A DNA stretch of 64,000 nt from Thalassia testudinum (Eukaryota > Streptophyta > Magnoliopsida > Alismatales > Hydrocharitaceae), in assembly GCA_037157565.1 (NCBI GenBank), contig JAZHRO010000022.1:496001-560000 (forward strand), read 5' to 3'. Below are positions 35,946 through 47,795 of this stretch, one piece after another (positions within the stretch are counted from its first letter, which is position 1; every line of letters begins with the position of its first letter). The position numbers and the translations under genes were made by a program. The notes beneath the pieces were generated by a model, which worked only from the letters and a program-made list of their open reading frames with translations, searched no databases and had not been told where the DNA came from.

Positions 35946-36528
35946 GTAGGATCTAAAAATAGAGGAATATGGCTATCTACGCACACAAATACTTAAGCAC
36001 AATGTTAGTAATAACAAAAAGATTTGCACGATCAATTCAAACCACAAAGGACACAAAATGTATGGTGGTTCCCCTCCCTTGGGTACTCCACTACCTAAGC
36101 CTCCCAGCTTAGGGTTTTTAACCCGATTCTCTCAACCCTGAGAGAATCAATTTACTAAACCGAGGTAATTAACGGGTTACCTCAACCCAAGTACAACAAC
36201 GGGTTTGTTATAACCCAACGAGCAAATGCTCAAAATATAAATAAGAACTGGTGTAAGAAAGAGAACTCTTACAACAAGAATTCCTATGCCTCCTAACAAT
36301 AATTAAATTGAATACCAATTTGAGAGCCTAGGATGAATGTGAATCGCTTCGTAGATGCGTGAGAAAAATACGCCGTTAAGCTTGCAAGACTGTAGAGAAA
36401 GTAAATGGCAAGCTTCTTCTTTCTCTTTTGAAAATATGGTGGAAATTTGAATTATAGCTTTAGAATTTTTCTTCTCTATTTCTTATGTGCAAACTAAGGG
36501 TTTATTTATAGAGTTAGGACCTAGTTGG
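35946..36528 (-). mobile_element. SIRE-type 3' LTR, first part
   Basis: TGTAGGATCTAAAAATAG at 35946 is the LTR 3' end in minus reading. Includes the TTTCCACC-like segment and a minus TATA box TATAAATA at 36503-36510. Split at 36528 (target duplication GTTGG, 36524-36528) by the solo LTR. Outer flanks ACAGT (35941-35945) and ATAGC (40709-40713) match at three of five bases. Confidence 0.75.
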
Positions 36529-36936
36529 TGTTGGTGCTAGAGCACCACGATCATTTGTTTTGATGATAACAAAACACGTGTATTTAACATTTGCAATTTG
36601 AGTCCTAGATTTCAGGTCAATTGCAAATGAGGACGTGTTTAGATGGAATTCGAGCTCGCATCCAGGACGGATTGGAGGAGCTTGACGGAAAACAAAGGAG
36701 GTTCGCGTGGAGCGAAAGATTGGAGATGGAAGACAAGAAGAATAGGATAGATTCTTTTTTATCCTTTCATGTATCTCTTGTATTTATTTTCTTGCTCTTT
36801 TTGATTCCTTAGAACATTATGTTAAAGAGCCTCAAAGTACCCTAAAAGTAGTCCTAGGAACACCTGCACAACCCTAGGATACTTAGGTTTTCTGTAGAAT
36901 ACCTAGAAAACCAATATAGGGCTCAAACAACATTTC

Positions 36937-37478
36937 CAGACGTCTAATCCCAAAATCAGACGTCTGATAAAGTATTTTAAGACGTCTGACTGTTGTTTCA
37001 GACGTCTGATAACTGTTAGGCTGGACTTAGTTTTCTGTCTGATGAAATCAGACGTCCAGACCTTAGTCCAGACGTCTTAGAGGACGTCTGATGGACTTGC
37101 CAGACGTCCAGATAGTGGACCGTTGGCTAATTTAGCGAGCACGGCAGAATATGACCGTTAGAGCCTTATCAGACGTCCATAGGACTGTCCAGACGTCTGA
37201 TAAATGACCGTTTTGCCTCGACTGACCCAAAATCTCTTCTCAGAGATTTTCTAGCCGTTGCAACGTTTGGAAATCAATTCCCACGGTAAAAGTAGGTTTC
37301 CAGATGACCAGACATAATGCCAGACGTCCTGTATGTCGTCTGATGGACTTGCACAAAAACCCTGTTTAGATTTGATTCAAGTCAGGGAGAAACCCGCATA
37401 GAATCAGACGTCTGACCTTGAGATCAGACGTCTTAAAGTGGCCTTCCAGACGTCTCATTCCAGAGTTAGACGTCTGAT
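36937..37478. repeat. AGACGTCT palindrome array, copia LTR promoter
   Basis: About 15 copies in 540 bases, many exact CAGACGTCTGA or CCAGACGTCT. Spacing is irregular (roughly 15-130 bases), and unique sequence lies between, so it is not a simple tandem repeat. The array ends about 110 bases upstream of the TATA box. Confidence 0.93.
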
Positions 37479-37587
37479 GACCCTGTCAAATGTAATCATT
37501 GTCCTGATTTCGGCCTGATTCTCTTGGACTTTGTTCCCAACGGCTATAGAACCTTTCCTAAGCCTTCTAAAGCCTTCCTAAGGCCTC

Positions 37588-37595
37588 TATAAATA
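37588..37595 (+). promoter_or_regulatory. TATA box of copia LTR
   Basis: TATAAATA inside CCTCTATAAATAGAGG, followed about 30 bases later by the likely transcript start. Good match to plant TATA promoters. Confidence 0.85.
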
Positions 37596-38248
37596 GAGGG
37601 GAACCTTTGCAACACAAAAACACACAAGATATACACTTAGAAACACCAAGAGACACCTTGTAATACACTCTCACACTCTTGTGTCCAAGAAGCTCTTGCT
37701 CTCTAAGCTCAAGCTCCATCATCTTGAGAGCTAAATTCAGTTTGCGCGCCCGCTCTCCCGCTGTTGTTCACGAGAGCGACGTAGCGCCATCGCGTGGCAC
37801 ACGCACCGCGTCATCGTCGACGCACTCCTTGCAAAGGGGAGTTTCCTATTTCCTATAGAAGCTAGGTTTAATTTTGTTGGCTCTATAGGACTGTTGTTTT
37901 ACTTTATCTTTGTATTTTGGTTGGGTATTCGCTTTGCGAATTCCCGTCTCCTTCGTGGGACAAAATCCTTCTCGTGGAGAGAAGGGGTTGAGGAACGCTA
38001 CCCTCGTACTTGTAGCGTGGTTGTACTGAGGTTGAATCACCCTCGTTTAAAGTGATTCGTTTAGTGGATTTTGATCAACTTGGTTGATCGGAAAATCCTA
38101 ACTCGAGAGGGTTAGGTGGTGGTTTTCACCCGGTTTGGGTTTCCACCTAAAAATACCTGTGTACATTGTGCGATTGATTTTTGAGATTGCTTTATATTTT
38201 TATTTCCGCAATTTTATTACGTCACCCCTCCTGGTAGGGAAACCTTCA

Positions 38249-38945
38249 GTTGGGACGTCTACTAGACGTTGGGGTTTAAATCCCAACGTTCATATAGCCA
38301 AAATTAATTTTCTAGCCATTCAGTTTTGAGCCAACATCTACCTGGTACCGGTACTAAAGTATGGGTACAGGTACTCGTTGCTTCCAGATTTGGGTTTCAA
38401 ACTCTTAACACAAATCTGTAACCCACTTGTACCGGTACTCATGGTTAGTACCGGTACTCGTTACCTCCAGTACCGGTACTGATCATGAGTACCGGTACTC
38501 GCTGGGTACAGGTTTGTTTCTTGACAAAACCCAAACCTGTAACTCACATGTACTGGTACTAAACTTTAGTATTGGTACTTGTGGGTTAACAAGTACCTTT
38601 TTTAAGTGATTTAATCAATTACGTTCTTTAAAAATGATTGCAATATTAATCCTAATTTATCTCTAATTATTTTTATGATCTAAGTTATATTCCCTTGTTA
38701 AGAGGCATACAATCTATAAATATAAAATATAAACTAGAGAAACTAAGGTCGAAGATGATCTTCTCCTCGTTGATTCTTCCTTGTCATCTTGCCTCATTCT
38801 TATCATGATCTTCTCCTTTTCATCAAGCCTCCATCATTTCCTGTTTGCCTTGATCTTCACCTAAATTTGAAAGAACTCAATTACAAACATTAATCCATAA
38901 TAATTTTGTTAACACCAAAACAAGATGTGGAACAAGGTTCCAACA
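38249..38945 (-). mobile_element. SIRE-type 3' LTR, second part
   Basis: Continues the LTR after the solo-LTR insertion and ends ...GGTTCCAACA at 38945 (minus-strand LTR start TGTTGGAACC). The part 38408-38945 recurs at 40199-40708, the 5' LTR remnant. Carries the GTACCGGTAC array. Confidence 0.82.
38341..38600. repeat. GTACCGGTAC palindrome array in SIRE-type LTR
   Basis: About nine copies of the 10-bp palindrome GTACCGGTAC or near forms (GTACAGGTAC, GTACTGGTAC), often followed by TCATG or TCGTT. In minus reading it lies upstream of the TATA box at 36503, the same place as the AGACGTCT array in the related LTR. Confidence 0.85.
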
Positions 38946-38960
38946 ATCTCCTCCTTTTTG
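38946..38960 (-). promoter_or_regulatory. polypurine tract
   Basis: Minus strand CAAAAAGGAGGAGAT immediately before the LTR start TGTTGGAACC. Typical of the SIRE/Maximus lineage; it primes second-strand synthesis. Confidence 0.85.
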
Positions 38961-40198
38961 GTGTTGACAAAATTATCTTGCAAATAGACAATTATAAGAA
39001 TAAAAATAATTTTTAACAATGTTATATAAAAAAAAATTTTAATTAAATCCTCCCCCTAAATATATTATCCTCCAAAAAATATTACTATTTACCCTCTATC
39101 TTTCTCCCCCTTTTTGTCAATCACAAAAAATGAAGAAATATCATACCATAAAATTTACCAATAGTAAAATGGAGCTTGAGGATACCAAGCATCTCTTGTC
39201 CAACATTCTTGGTCTTCATTTAACCTATAGAAAGGTTGAAGTATTTCGTTATGTGCCTTGAACATTCATTGATTACTTTGATCTACTCCTGCAAAACAAA
39301 TATTTTTTCTAGGTACCTATTTTCTTGTTGGTCCTTGATGGTTAGTACCTTTCAAATCCTTAGATTTATAGATCACTTTAGTGTTAGATCTATAATTCTT
39401 AGGATTCTTGACCTTTTGATAAATCCATGCATGTCTAGGTGCATGTAATTGATTTTGTGTGTTCTTCTTATTATTGAACTTACTTTTAAATTATTACAAA
39501 ATTCCGTATTCAGCTAGTTGTTTTTAAATTATTCAAAGTGTCCTCAAAGTGTTCATAAATATCTTCTAATTCTACTATTTTTGCATGTAATTGATTGTTA
39601 GTTTCTTTGGACATATCTAATTTTATTTCTAAACAAGATTTCTCTATTTCTAGAGTTCTATAATTATCATGCAAAACCTTATTTTTCTTTTTAATCATCC
39701 TAGCCTTATTATATAAATCTTCATATGCTTGTACTAATTCATTAAAGGTGATTTCAGAATCTACCTAATTTTCCGAGTTGTCATTGTTTGCCATTAAGCA
39801 AAGATGTGCAACTTCTGTTTCTTCATATTCTTCGGAAGACGATTCCGTGTCGGAATCACTATCATCCTAAGTTGCCTTGTATGCCTTTCTTGAAATCTTC
39901 TTTTTCTTTCAATCGAGTTCTTTGTCCTTCTTTTCTTCCTTCTTCTTCTTAATCATTGGACAATCTTTTCATACGTGCCCCTTCTTCTTGCACTCAAAAC
40001 AAATAATGTCATTTGAAAATTTATTGACTTTCTTAACTTGTTTTCGGATGAATCTTCTGAATTTTCTTATTAGAAAAGCAAGCTCCTTTCCTTCGTCGGA
40101 ATTGGAGTTATCAAAGTCCGATACCTCCTTTAAAGCTTTGAAAGTGAGCTCATTTTACTTGCTTATGGATTTTTCTTCATTCTTCTTCATATTTTCCA
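38961..40198 (-). pseudogene. gag: SIRE-type gag remnant, pol deleted
   Basis: Minus strand. Coding signal runs from about 40190 down to 39200 through several stops: a lysine-rich helix region, the zinc knuckle CFECKKKGHV-KDC at 39960-40001 (a TGA replaces the usual Arg codon inside it), an acidic DSDSDTESSSEEYEE stretch, then coiled-coil-like LVQAYEDLYNKARM and the frame 39510-39698. The last readable part has CFAG and GPTRK, as at the gag-pol border in this lineage. Protease, integrase, RT and RNase H are all absent: the DNA passes straight to the polypurine tract. Confidence 0.82.
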
Positions 40199-40708
40199 AC
40201 TGTAACCCACTTGTACTGGTACTCATGGTTAGTACCGGTACTCATTACCTCTAGTATCGGTACTGATCATGAGTATCGGTACTCGTTGGGTACAGGTTTA
40301 TTTTTTGACAAAACCCAAACCTGTAAGTCACATGTACCAGTACTTGTGGGTTAACAAATACCTTTTTTAAGTGATTTAATCAATTACGTTATTTGAAAAT
40401 GATCGTAATATTAATCCTAATTTATCTCTAATTATTTTTACAATCTAAGTTATATTCCCTTGTTAAGAGGCATACAATCTATAAATATAAAATCTAAACT
40501 GGAGAAACTAAAGGTCGAAGATGATCTTCTCCTCCTTGATTATTCCTTGTCATCTTGCCTCCTTCTTATCATGATCTTCTTTTCATCAAACCTCCATCAT
40601 TTCCTATTTGCCTTGATCTTCACCTAAATCTGAAAGAACTCAATTGCAAACATTAATCCATAATAATTTTGTTAACACCAAAATAAGATGTAGAACAAGG
40701 TTCCAATA
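40199..40708 (-). mobile_element. SIRE-type 5' LTR remnant
   Basis: About 510 bases matching 38408-38945, including GTACCGGTAC sites (40213-40330), ending GGTTCCAATA at 40708. In minus reading the LTR is lost from its middle onward, and the deletion runs through the PBS into gag. Confidence 0.82.
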
Positions 40709-41290
40709 ATAGCCACCTAAGGGTGTCTCCAAATGTCTAACACTTCTCCCGGTCGTCTGGGAGGGTGGTCAAACGTTTGACGATACTTCCAGATGTCCTA
40801 AAGTGCATTAATCGTCGTGCCACGCGTCTTCCCAACCTCTGACATCGTGTAGGCACGTGCAGTAGCAGGGTAACATCTACGGTTGCTACAGTAGGGTGTA
40901 CAGACGACAAAAGCGCGGGTAGGGAAATTACCTTTGAAATCCGTGTGCTTTTAAACGTCCTAAGCTCCCTCCAGACGTCTGACGAACCCTCCAGATGTCT
41001 GGCGAACGTCGCAAACGTCTGGAACTGCGAAAAAATGCCTCCACAGAACCCTTCGCGAAGCTCCTCCTCGCGAAGCCTCCCTCTCGTACCAGGAGCTGCA
41101 GCAGCTCCAGTAATGGCGCGCAGCACACTTAGCCTCCTCGGAAACTCTCAGCATGCACGACCTCGTCCTCTCCTCCGCACTCTCCGGCAACTCCTCCTCG
41201 TGAGCTCACGCTCCAGTAGCTCGTGCTCCTTGTGCGGGCAGGGAGACAACAGGGAAGGAAGGAAGGGGGGAAGTGTGTGGGTGTGCCGTT
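40709..41290 (-). mobile_element. gypsy LTR, piece 3 of 3
   Basis: Resumes the LTR of 32371 with decayed AGACGTCT sites (40728-41025), then the GC-rich leader with GAGCTGCAGCAGCTCC. It leaves the family consensus near the TATA position (GCCGTTTAAGG at 41286) and never reaches a TAACA end. Confidence 0.72.
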
Positions 41291-44200
41291 TAAGGTTGGA
41301 GGGGGTGGGGTAGGGTGTGAATTTCGAGGGTGTAGGGTCTTAAATAGGGTAGGGGGTAGGGTTAGAGTTTAAGGTGGCGTAGGGGTGCGTGGGCCAGGAT
41401 ATTTGTAGTTTTGCCCTCAAAGAACCCCATATTTCCCCTCGGGTCCACAAGGTAAGTTTCAAGGGGATTACCATTTGTGACCACCCCCCTCCAGAAGTCA
41501 AAACTTCGTCTAGGCACGTAAAAATTTCCAAACAACCCCCTTAAATTCCAAAAAAAAAGGCCAAACGACCTTTAAAAATGATCATTTTACTTTTGATTTG
41601 GAGAGATAAAAATAAGATCATCAAATATTTAGTACATAATTTACTTCAGCTTGTTCCCTCGAATGAAGGGGGCAACACAAAGGTGTTTTTAAATGTTTGA
41701 TAGAGGTGCCTCGTGAATTGGGGCATGCAATTTTTAATATAATAGATTTGATTCGTAACATGCACCACTTTCATGGTCATTTTTTTTGTTAAATCCTTTT
41801 TACTCTCCCTCCTCATTCTCTCTATTATTTTATTTAATTTATTTCATTTTTCTTATAACATGTACGTACATTTTGAATTTTATTTTTATCATCAATCTTT
41901 TTATTTTATATCCACATGGATCATATTTTTGTGAGAATATAAAATAATATATAATTAAATTGATATTTAGTTAATATAAAATTAAGCCAATCTAAAATAT
42001 TGATTAAAAATAAAAATATATATTTTACAATGTACCATATATTTTAATTTCTAATTAATATGTTTTATTTTTTATCAATAAAAAAATCATAATACATTTA
42101 CTCTAATTTTTCAAACTCATGATACACCGATTCTAATTTTTCAAAAAAGTTCTTATCCCAATCGAAATTGACTTTTACATCTTATAATAATTAACTTTTG
42201 TATTTTCACATCAACGCACGAACTAAACACCAGTAGATATTGATTTGGGGAGGAGTTAAGATACGACGATAAGCACGCATCGGATCACTGAAAGAAGGGA
42301 AGGAAAGCAAACCCCACGACTCCGATCACTGGCCACGTTGGATAAACGGAGACGTTTCCCATGCAATTTGTTATTTGATATAAATAAATTAGAAAATGTT
42401 ATGAACTAAGGTGTAAATGGACTTTCAACCTGACAGAAACCAGTTCGAGAATTTTCCTGGTTTAGATAGATTTCCACCCAAATCGATTGGAAAGAAGTAT
42501 TTTAAGATCAAGATGTGCCTCAGGAAAAACAATAAAATGCGTGATGTCATGGATCGATGATCATGTCTACATATTCTGCAAGGAGTCTCTCACATGCATG
42601 TGAATGGAAAAATCAAGTTACTGATGTTTTGATTTTAAGTTTTGAATTTGAAGTGCACTTCGCAAATGAATTACGTGTAATATAGAGGCATGTTTTTTTT
42701 AATGAATTCTCCTGTTTATTACGAAGTTGATTAAATACACAGATGCGGAAAATGGATGGCATCCAAGCATATACATTTCGAACCCTAGAAAGAAAAATAT
42801 GTGGGTTGTAAACATATTTTTTATCTCATAGTTATGATATGACTTTGAAGCATTGTCTGGGTGAACTGTGCTATTATATGCTTTCTCTGTAAAAAATATT
42901 CTCCAGATGTTTGTAGACCTATTGAAGGTGTGGGCCATGTCGGGTCATGGGTTGGGCTGAATGTGCCGACCTTTAAAAGCACCTCAGTCCATGCCTAACC
43001 TAGCTTGGTATACAGGCCGAAACACTTAGGCCCAACCATGCATCCAATGTCTTCCTTACTATAATCTAAAGTTTCTTCAAAAAAACACCTTGATGGAACT
43101 GGCACACATTTATCTTATAAATTTTCTCCTCAATATCATGAAACGAGCAAGAAGTTAGCCCATTGTTGGGATGGGGATGGAATAAGAAAGAGGGTTTTTG
43201 GAATTATGGCAATGTGAAGGGTTTTTTTTTTTTTTTGGCTTAGTCTTAGATTGCACTAGGTTGGGTTGAGTCAAAAAAGTAAAAACCAAGCCACATAGAT
43301 AATTAGGTCGAAACTTGAGCCAAGCTGGGCCGACCTGATGGCTTATTTTATAAGCCCAAGTCCAATCCAGGGCATGGTAGGTGGGCAAAGTACACAATGG
43401 CCCAGCCCATTACTTGGTCTGAATGTTTGTTATCATTCGCAATGTGAACAACTTTTTCTTGAATTGAAGAAGGCCTCAAGCATGTGTTTCTAACCATGTA
43501 TTTCATTATTTTTCTATTGTGCATATGCCTATTAGAATACTAAGCAATTAAGGGATGAGGCGACACCTTGTTTCAAAGTTAGTTGTGAAGATACGATGAC
43601 CTTGCAACAAGATCATTGGGGTGATGCCAAAAATGACAAGAGATAGTGAAGTGGTCATTAGTAGTGTGTTAGCATGGTGGCACAACACCATTATCGCAGA
43701 GGAGGCATGATAAGAGGTAACCATCACTAAGGCAACAAAATGGCACGGATGCAATTGAGTGATTAATAAGGTCGACCAACAATTGTGGCCTCATAGTTGC
43801 ACATAGCTTGATGGTCAATAATGGCCTTAGTAAGAGTGATGGCAAAAATGGCATATTTTATCACTATGAGTAATAGAAGTCGATATTGGGTCAAGAATAC
43901 TCTGGTTGATAGGTTGTGGAAATGGTCAACATTCTCAATAGCATTTAGAAGGGGCGGCAGTTTTTGCAACATATCATGTCCTACAATCTCCCAAGTACTT
44001 GAGAACTAGATTGATGAGTGTGATTAGCATAATGATTCTAATATACAAGTAGTTAGGGTTGAGTAGAAATTTCTTCCTAATTAAGTTTCAATTTTACAAG
44101 TATGAAAAGCAATGAGAAAATTGTATATGATAACACATTAAATAACATGGTAGTAATAGATAAGCAAAGAAAACATCCATACTGTGTGTGGTAAGGAGAT

Positions 44201-44521
44201 AATAACAATCTACCTACAGAACTAAAGCCACAATTGAAACCAACATCACCATGAACAAATATAAAGCCTACTTAAGTTAGTGTCCCCACCACTAAAAGAG
44301 TTGACAAAATATAAGTGAATGAAAGGGTGGTGCCCATCTTCCTATATAAACACACATCTGATATCCAAATATATAAAGGGGGTACAAACTAGTTAATTTG
44401 TTCTAGTGATATGACTCAGAGTTGTCACAAATCAATATCCGGAAAGAACACATGGAAGAGTCTGTCTGGTCTTTATGGTCCTCAAGTTGCATGAGTAGAT
44501 TAAGCTACTAAATTGTCCTAT
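41291..44521. other. unassigned AT-rich spacer
   Basis: No gene seen. It starts G-rich (41291-41400), then turns very AT-rich (41580-42200). 42905-43430 is rich in GGCCCA/TGGGCC and CCAAGC words with a T run at 43221-43235, probably an old DNA element. 43540-44520 shows no recognised feature. Confidence 0.4.
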
Positions 44522-44529
44522 CCCACAAG

Positions 44530-46005
44530 GCACATGCCCCCAAGTATGGAAATAGATATCTTGCTATGTAAGCGATATGTCATCGATATATCCATATCCT
44601 CAACATAACTTATATCGATATCACAGGAATATCTTTTTTCCGAGATATTGGTGATATATCACCCATATTAGTAAGAGATGTTGCAACATATCGGCGACAT
44701 ATCACCAATATGTCAATATCACCAATGATATCCTTGTCAACATTGCAAGAATGTCTTTTTTCTAGGATGTTGGGCGAAATATTGCCCATGTCAATGTGTG
44801 TTGGTGATATATCGTCAAAATCGAAGCACATGCATACAATTTTTCTCACATATCGTTGATATCTGGCGACATTGGAAGATATCTCTGCAGCTACTCTCTA
44901 GTCTCCTCTTTCTTTGCTTTCTTCCTTTCCTCTCCTCCGTTCTCTACTGCTACCTGCTGCGAGCGTTCACCGGTTCGTTCGCCTTGATTAGCAAGTGATT
45001 TGGAGTCCATTTTCAACTCTCAACAAGGTAATCACCTTAATCTTACCTTTTTTGCATCATTAGGCCTAAATCACCTCGATTTAACCTAAGTTACTGTTCA
45101 TACCAAGGTTAAATCTTATGCTACACTCGATTATTGCACAAATTAATGTAGTCTCTACACCTTATTTAGGCAAGATTCCTAATTAATCCTTAATTTGGTG
45201 ATGATTATGGCTTAAATCACTACGATTTAACCTCAAGTACTGTTCATATCAAGGTTAAATCTTGTGTTACACTTAAATTATTACACAAACTAATGTTGTC
45301 TACACATTACCTAGGCAAGATCTATAATTAATCCCCAATATGGTGATGATTTGTGGCCTAAATCATCACGATTTAACATCAAGATGAGTATGATCAAGGT
45401 TGCTATAAAAGCAGGAGTAGCTCCTCTAACAGTCAAAGTCGATATTCACTTCTCGGAATACTTCTATATTGTAGTGATGAAGACTACCAATGATACATCA
45501 ATGAATGCAATACTCAATACAACTTTATGATGTGGGAGTCCCACAATGAGTATGTTAGAGTATTACAAATAGAGGAAGAAAATAATGGGAGAGGTGTTGA
45601 GCTAGGTTGAAACTCAACATGGTATTGATTTAGTAGCATTAGTTGGTGCTTGGTGTGGTTCACTGGTGGGACCTATATTTCATTTCTTCTAGTGAGTATT
45701 GCTATGACCATCTTCAGTTATTATCATGTTATGTGTATTTTCTTTTCAATACTATGATATGACTTTGTTGATATGCTAATAACACGTTTCTAGTATGTTT
45801 TCATTCAAAATTTATGATGCTAGTCTTCTAAGCATTTCTTCATGCATGTAACAGTTATTAAAATGTTAATTTTCATCAAATTTGTGATATTTTGAATTAT
45901 TTTGAGCCTTTTTTAGAGATTTCTCCAAAATTCACCAATATCAATGGTACCATGTCCTCGATATATCTCCTTTTTTATTTGTCGACATCAACATTTAAAA
46001 CCTTG
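44530..46005. mobile_element. candidate non-autonomous DNA transposon
   Basis: The 8-bp direct repeat CCCACAAG flanks it (44522-44529 and 46006-46013), the hAT duplication length. Both end regions are built of GATATATC/GGTGATAT words (44555-44880; 45925-45965), which are absent in the flanks. The right end TTTAAAACCTTG and a left CAAGTATGGAAAT are only weakly inverted. No transposase frame. Contains the 146-bp tandem repeat. Confidence 0.4.
45065..45380. repeat. 146-bp tandem repeat, ~2.2 copies
   Basis: Units start at 45065, 45211 and 45357 with CCTAAATCAC-CGATTTAAC; each unit contains GGTTAAATCTT and TAGGCAAGAT blocks. Units differ at roughly one base in eight by eye. Confidence 0.85.
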
Positions 46006-46013
46006 CCCACAAG

Positions 46014-47184
46014 TGCTCTTCCAATGTAACCTGCAAGAGCCCTTGGAGTGAATCCCTCAACACCCCAAGAAGCTCCAACTCTATCATCTTATGCTCTAAA
46101 AGGTAGAATGCTTAAATAAGCCGAAGTCTTACTAGCTCTAGCTCTTGACAACAGCTCGTTCATATGCGAAAATCTAGGCACCACACTATGCATCTTTGCT
46201 TGAAAATCACTCACAAGGTAGGGATAAGCCAAGTGGTCCAATAGACACATAATTCGTGTGCTAGCAAATGCAATAGGTGGTGTGTGCATGTGAATACTAA
46301 TGATGAAACAAAGGCATCCCATTTCCACACTTCATAAACTACTAATTGGTTAACTAGTCTTTTAAGTTATTGTACTTTCACTTACCACACAAGGTCTTCA
46401 CATACTAGAATCATCCCTCCTTAAGGAAGGTAATTTTGATGTATCCTTTTTGCTTGCCTCCATGGTACTACGAGTCCATCCTTGATCAAGGAGGAGACAA
46501 CACATACTCATGACCCTTGAGTAAGGAGATCCATCTCAGTACATGGGAGTGTTGTTGACTTGTTGTTGGATGAGTTGGGCCATATGGAAGCTATTCTCAA
46601 CTAATTCCTCAAAACCTAAAGGAGTTAACTCAAGTTGATCTCAATTGAGTGTAGGTTTGCAATCCTTTCAATACCTTTATCAGCAGAATCATTACCCCCT
46701 TGAGTTTATTAACTCAAATCTTAGGCTATTAGCATTTATATCCATTTGACCTAAGGTTCTTAAACATCCATTTCCTCATCTCAACCTTCCATAGGTGGAT
46801 TAGATTAAGGTCAATCCAAGGCTGACTATTTCTTAACCTTAGTGAGGGTTAAAACATCATTAATAAACCCTAGATTTCAATCATTTATAGGATGTTTGAT
46901 GTTAATTAATCAATACCTAATGTTAGTTTCTTCATTTGGATCCTTCCTAAGACATTCAATATTCAATAGCAAAAATTCTAACGTTAGCTGTCAAAACTAA
47001 CATTTAATTTTAATAACTAAAGAGTTAATTCTTCACGAATTAACAGTAGTTTGTCTTAACAAAATATTTTTAGCATGCATGATCTGTAGGAACTATTACC
47101 ATGTTTGTATGAAAAATGGTTCATACATATCATAAGCTTTACTCCTGATGCGCAAAAAATTTGCAAAGATAAAGTTTTAAAATC
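46014..47184. other. unassigned spacer
   Basis: AT-rich with short open frames only (for example minus 46089-46328). No repeat or gene recognised. It is the left flank of the plus-strand gypsy insertion. Confidence 0.4.
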
Positions 47185-47366
47185 ATCGTTGAAATGACCC
47201 ATCGCTCTTTGCTTAGAGTGTTCACCAGACGTCTGTGCAGACATCTGGATAGAAGGTAGGACATTTGAAAGTAGGGAGAACCATACGTTCTCTTGCTTTT
47301 TGCGCGCATGCGTCGCGCATACGTTTTTCCCCCTCCGACCCCCTTACTAAAACCCTAATCACCATC

Positions 47367-47374
47367 TATTTAAA
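47367..47374 (+). promoter_or_regulatory. TATA-like box of gypsy LTR
   Basis: TATTTAAA followed by a C-rich stretch, about 180 bases from the LTR start, equivalent to 27192-27199 in the minus-strand copy. Confidence 0.5.
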
Positions 47375-47795
47375 CCCCCACACACCCACGCCACCCTCTC
47401 CACCAGCTACTGCCACCTCCATCTTCTTCCCCTTGTTGGCGACCATCTTTCATCATCGCCCCTTTGCCGTGAGCGAGCAAGGGTGTGAAGGAGAGAGGGA
47501 GAGAGTATGAGCGAGGGCATGAGAAAGAGGGGAGACCTCACAGGAGCTCGTGCGTGAGGAGTGCCTTGTTGCGGGTGCGACGGCGCGAGCTCGGTGGAGC
47601 TCGGGGGGAGGAGCTCGAGAGCTCGAGCTGGAGGAGCTCGGCAGTGCGAGGAGAGGAGTCGTGCGAGGAGGAGGAGCTCGCCAAGGGGAGCTTCGCAACC
47701 TCTTGAGGCTGCTGGCGTAGCAGCTGCAGGTGAGGCGGAGTCCGCGTGGAGAAGAAGACTCGCGAGAGAGTTCTGCGAGCAGACCTGCCCAATAT

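Larger units (their letters stand above)
36529..38248 (+). mobile_element. copia (SIRE-type) solo LTR, plus orientation
   Basis: TGTTGGTGCTAGAGCACCA at 36529 to AAACCTTCA at 38248; 1720 bases with a perfect 5-bp duplication GTTGG (36524-36528, 38249-38253). No internal region, so it is a solo LTR left by recombination. U3 carries the densest AGACGTCT array of the window (36937-37478), then TATA at 37588-37595, a leader with ACACAAGATATACAC, and the CACCCCTCC end. It lies inside the LTR of another SIRE-type element. Confidence 0.93.

Noticed and set aside
36937..37478. CRISPR-like or satellite array
   Set aside because: Eukaryotic LTR promoter context; repeats are 8-12 bp palindromes with irregular gaps, not regular repeats and spacers nor tandem monomers.
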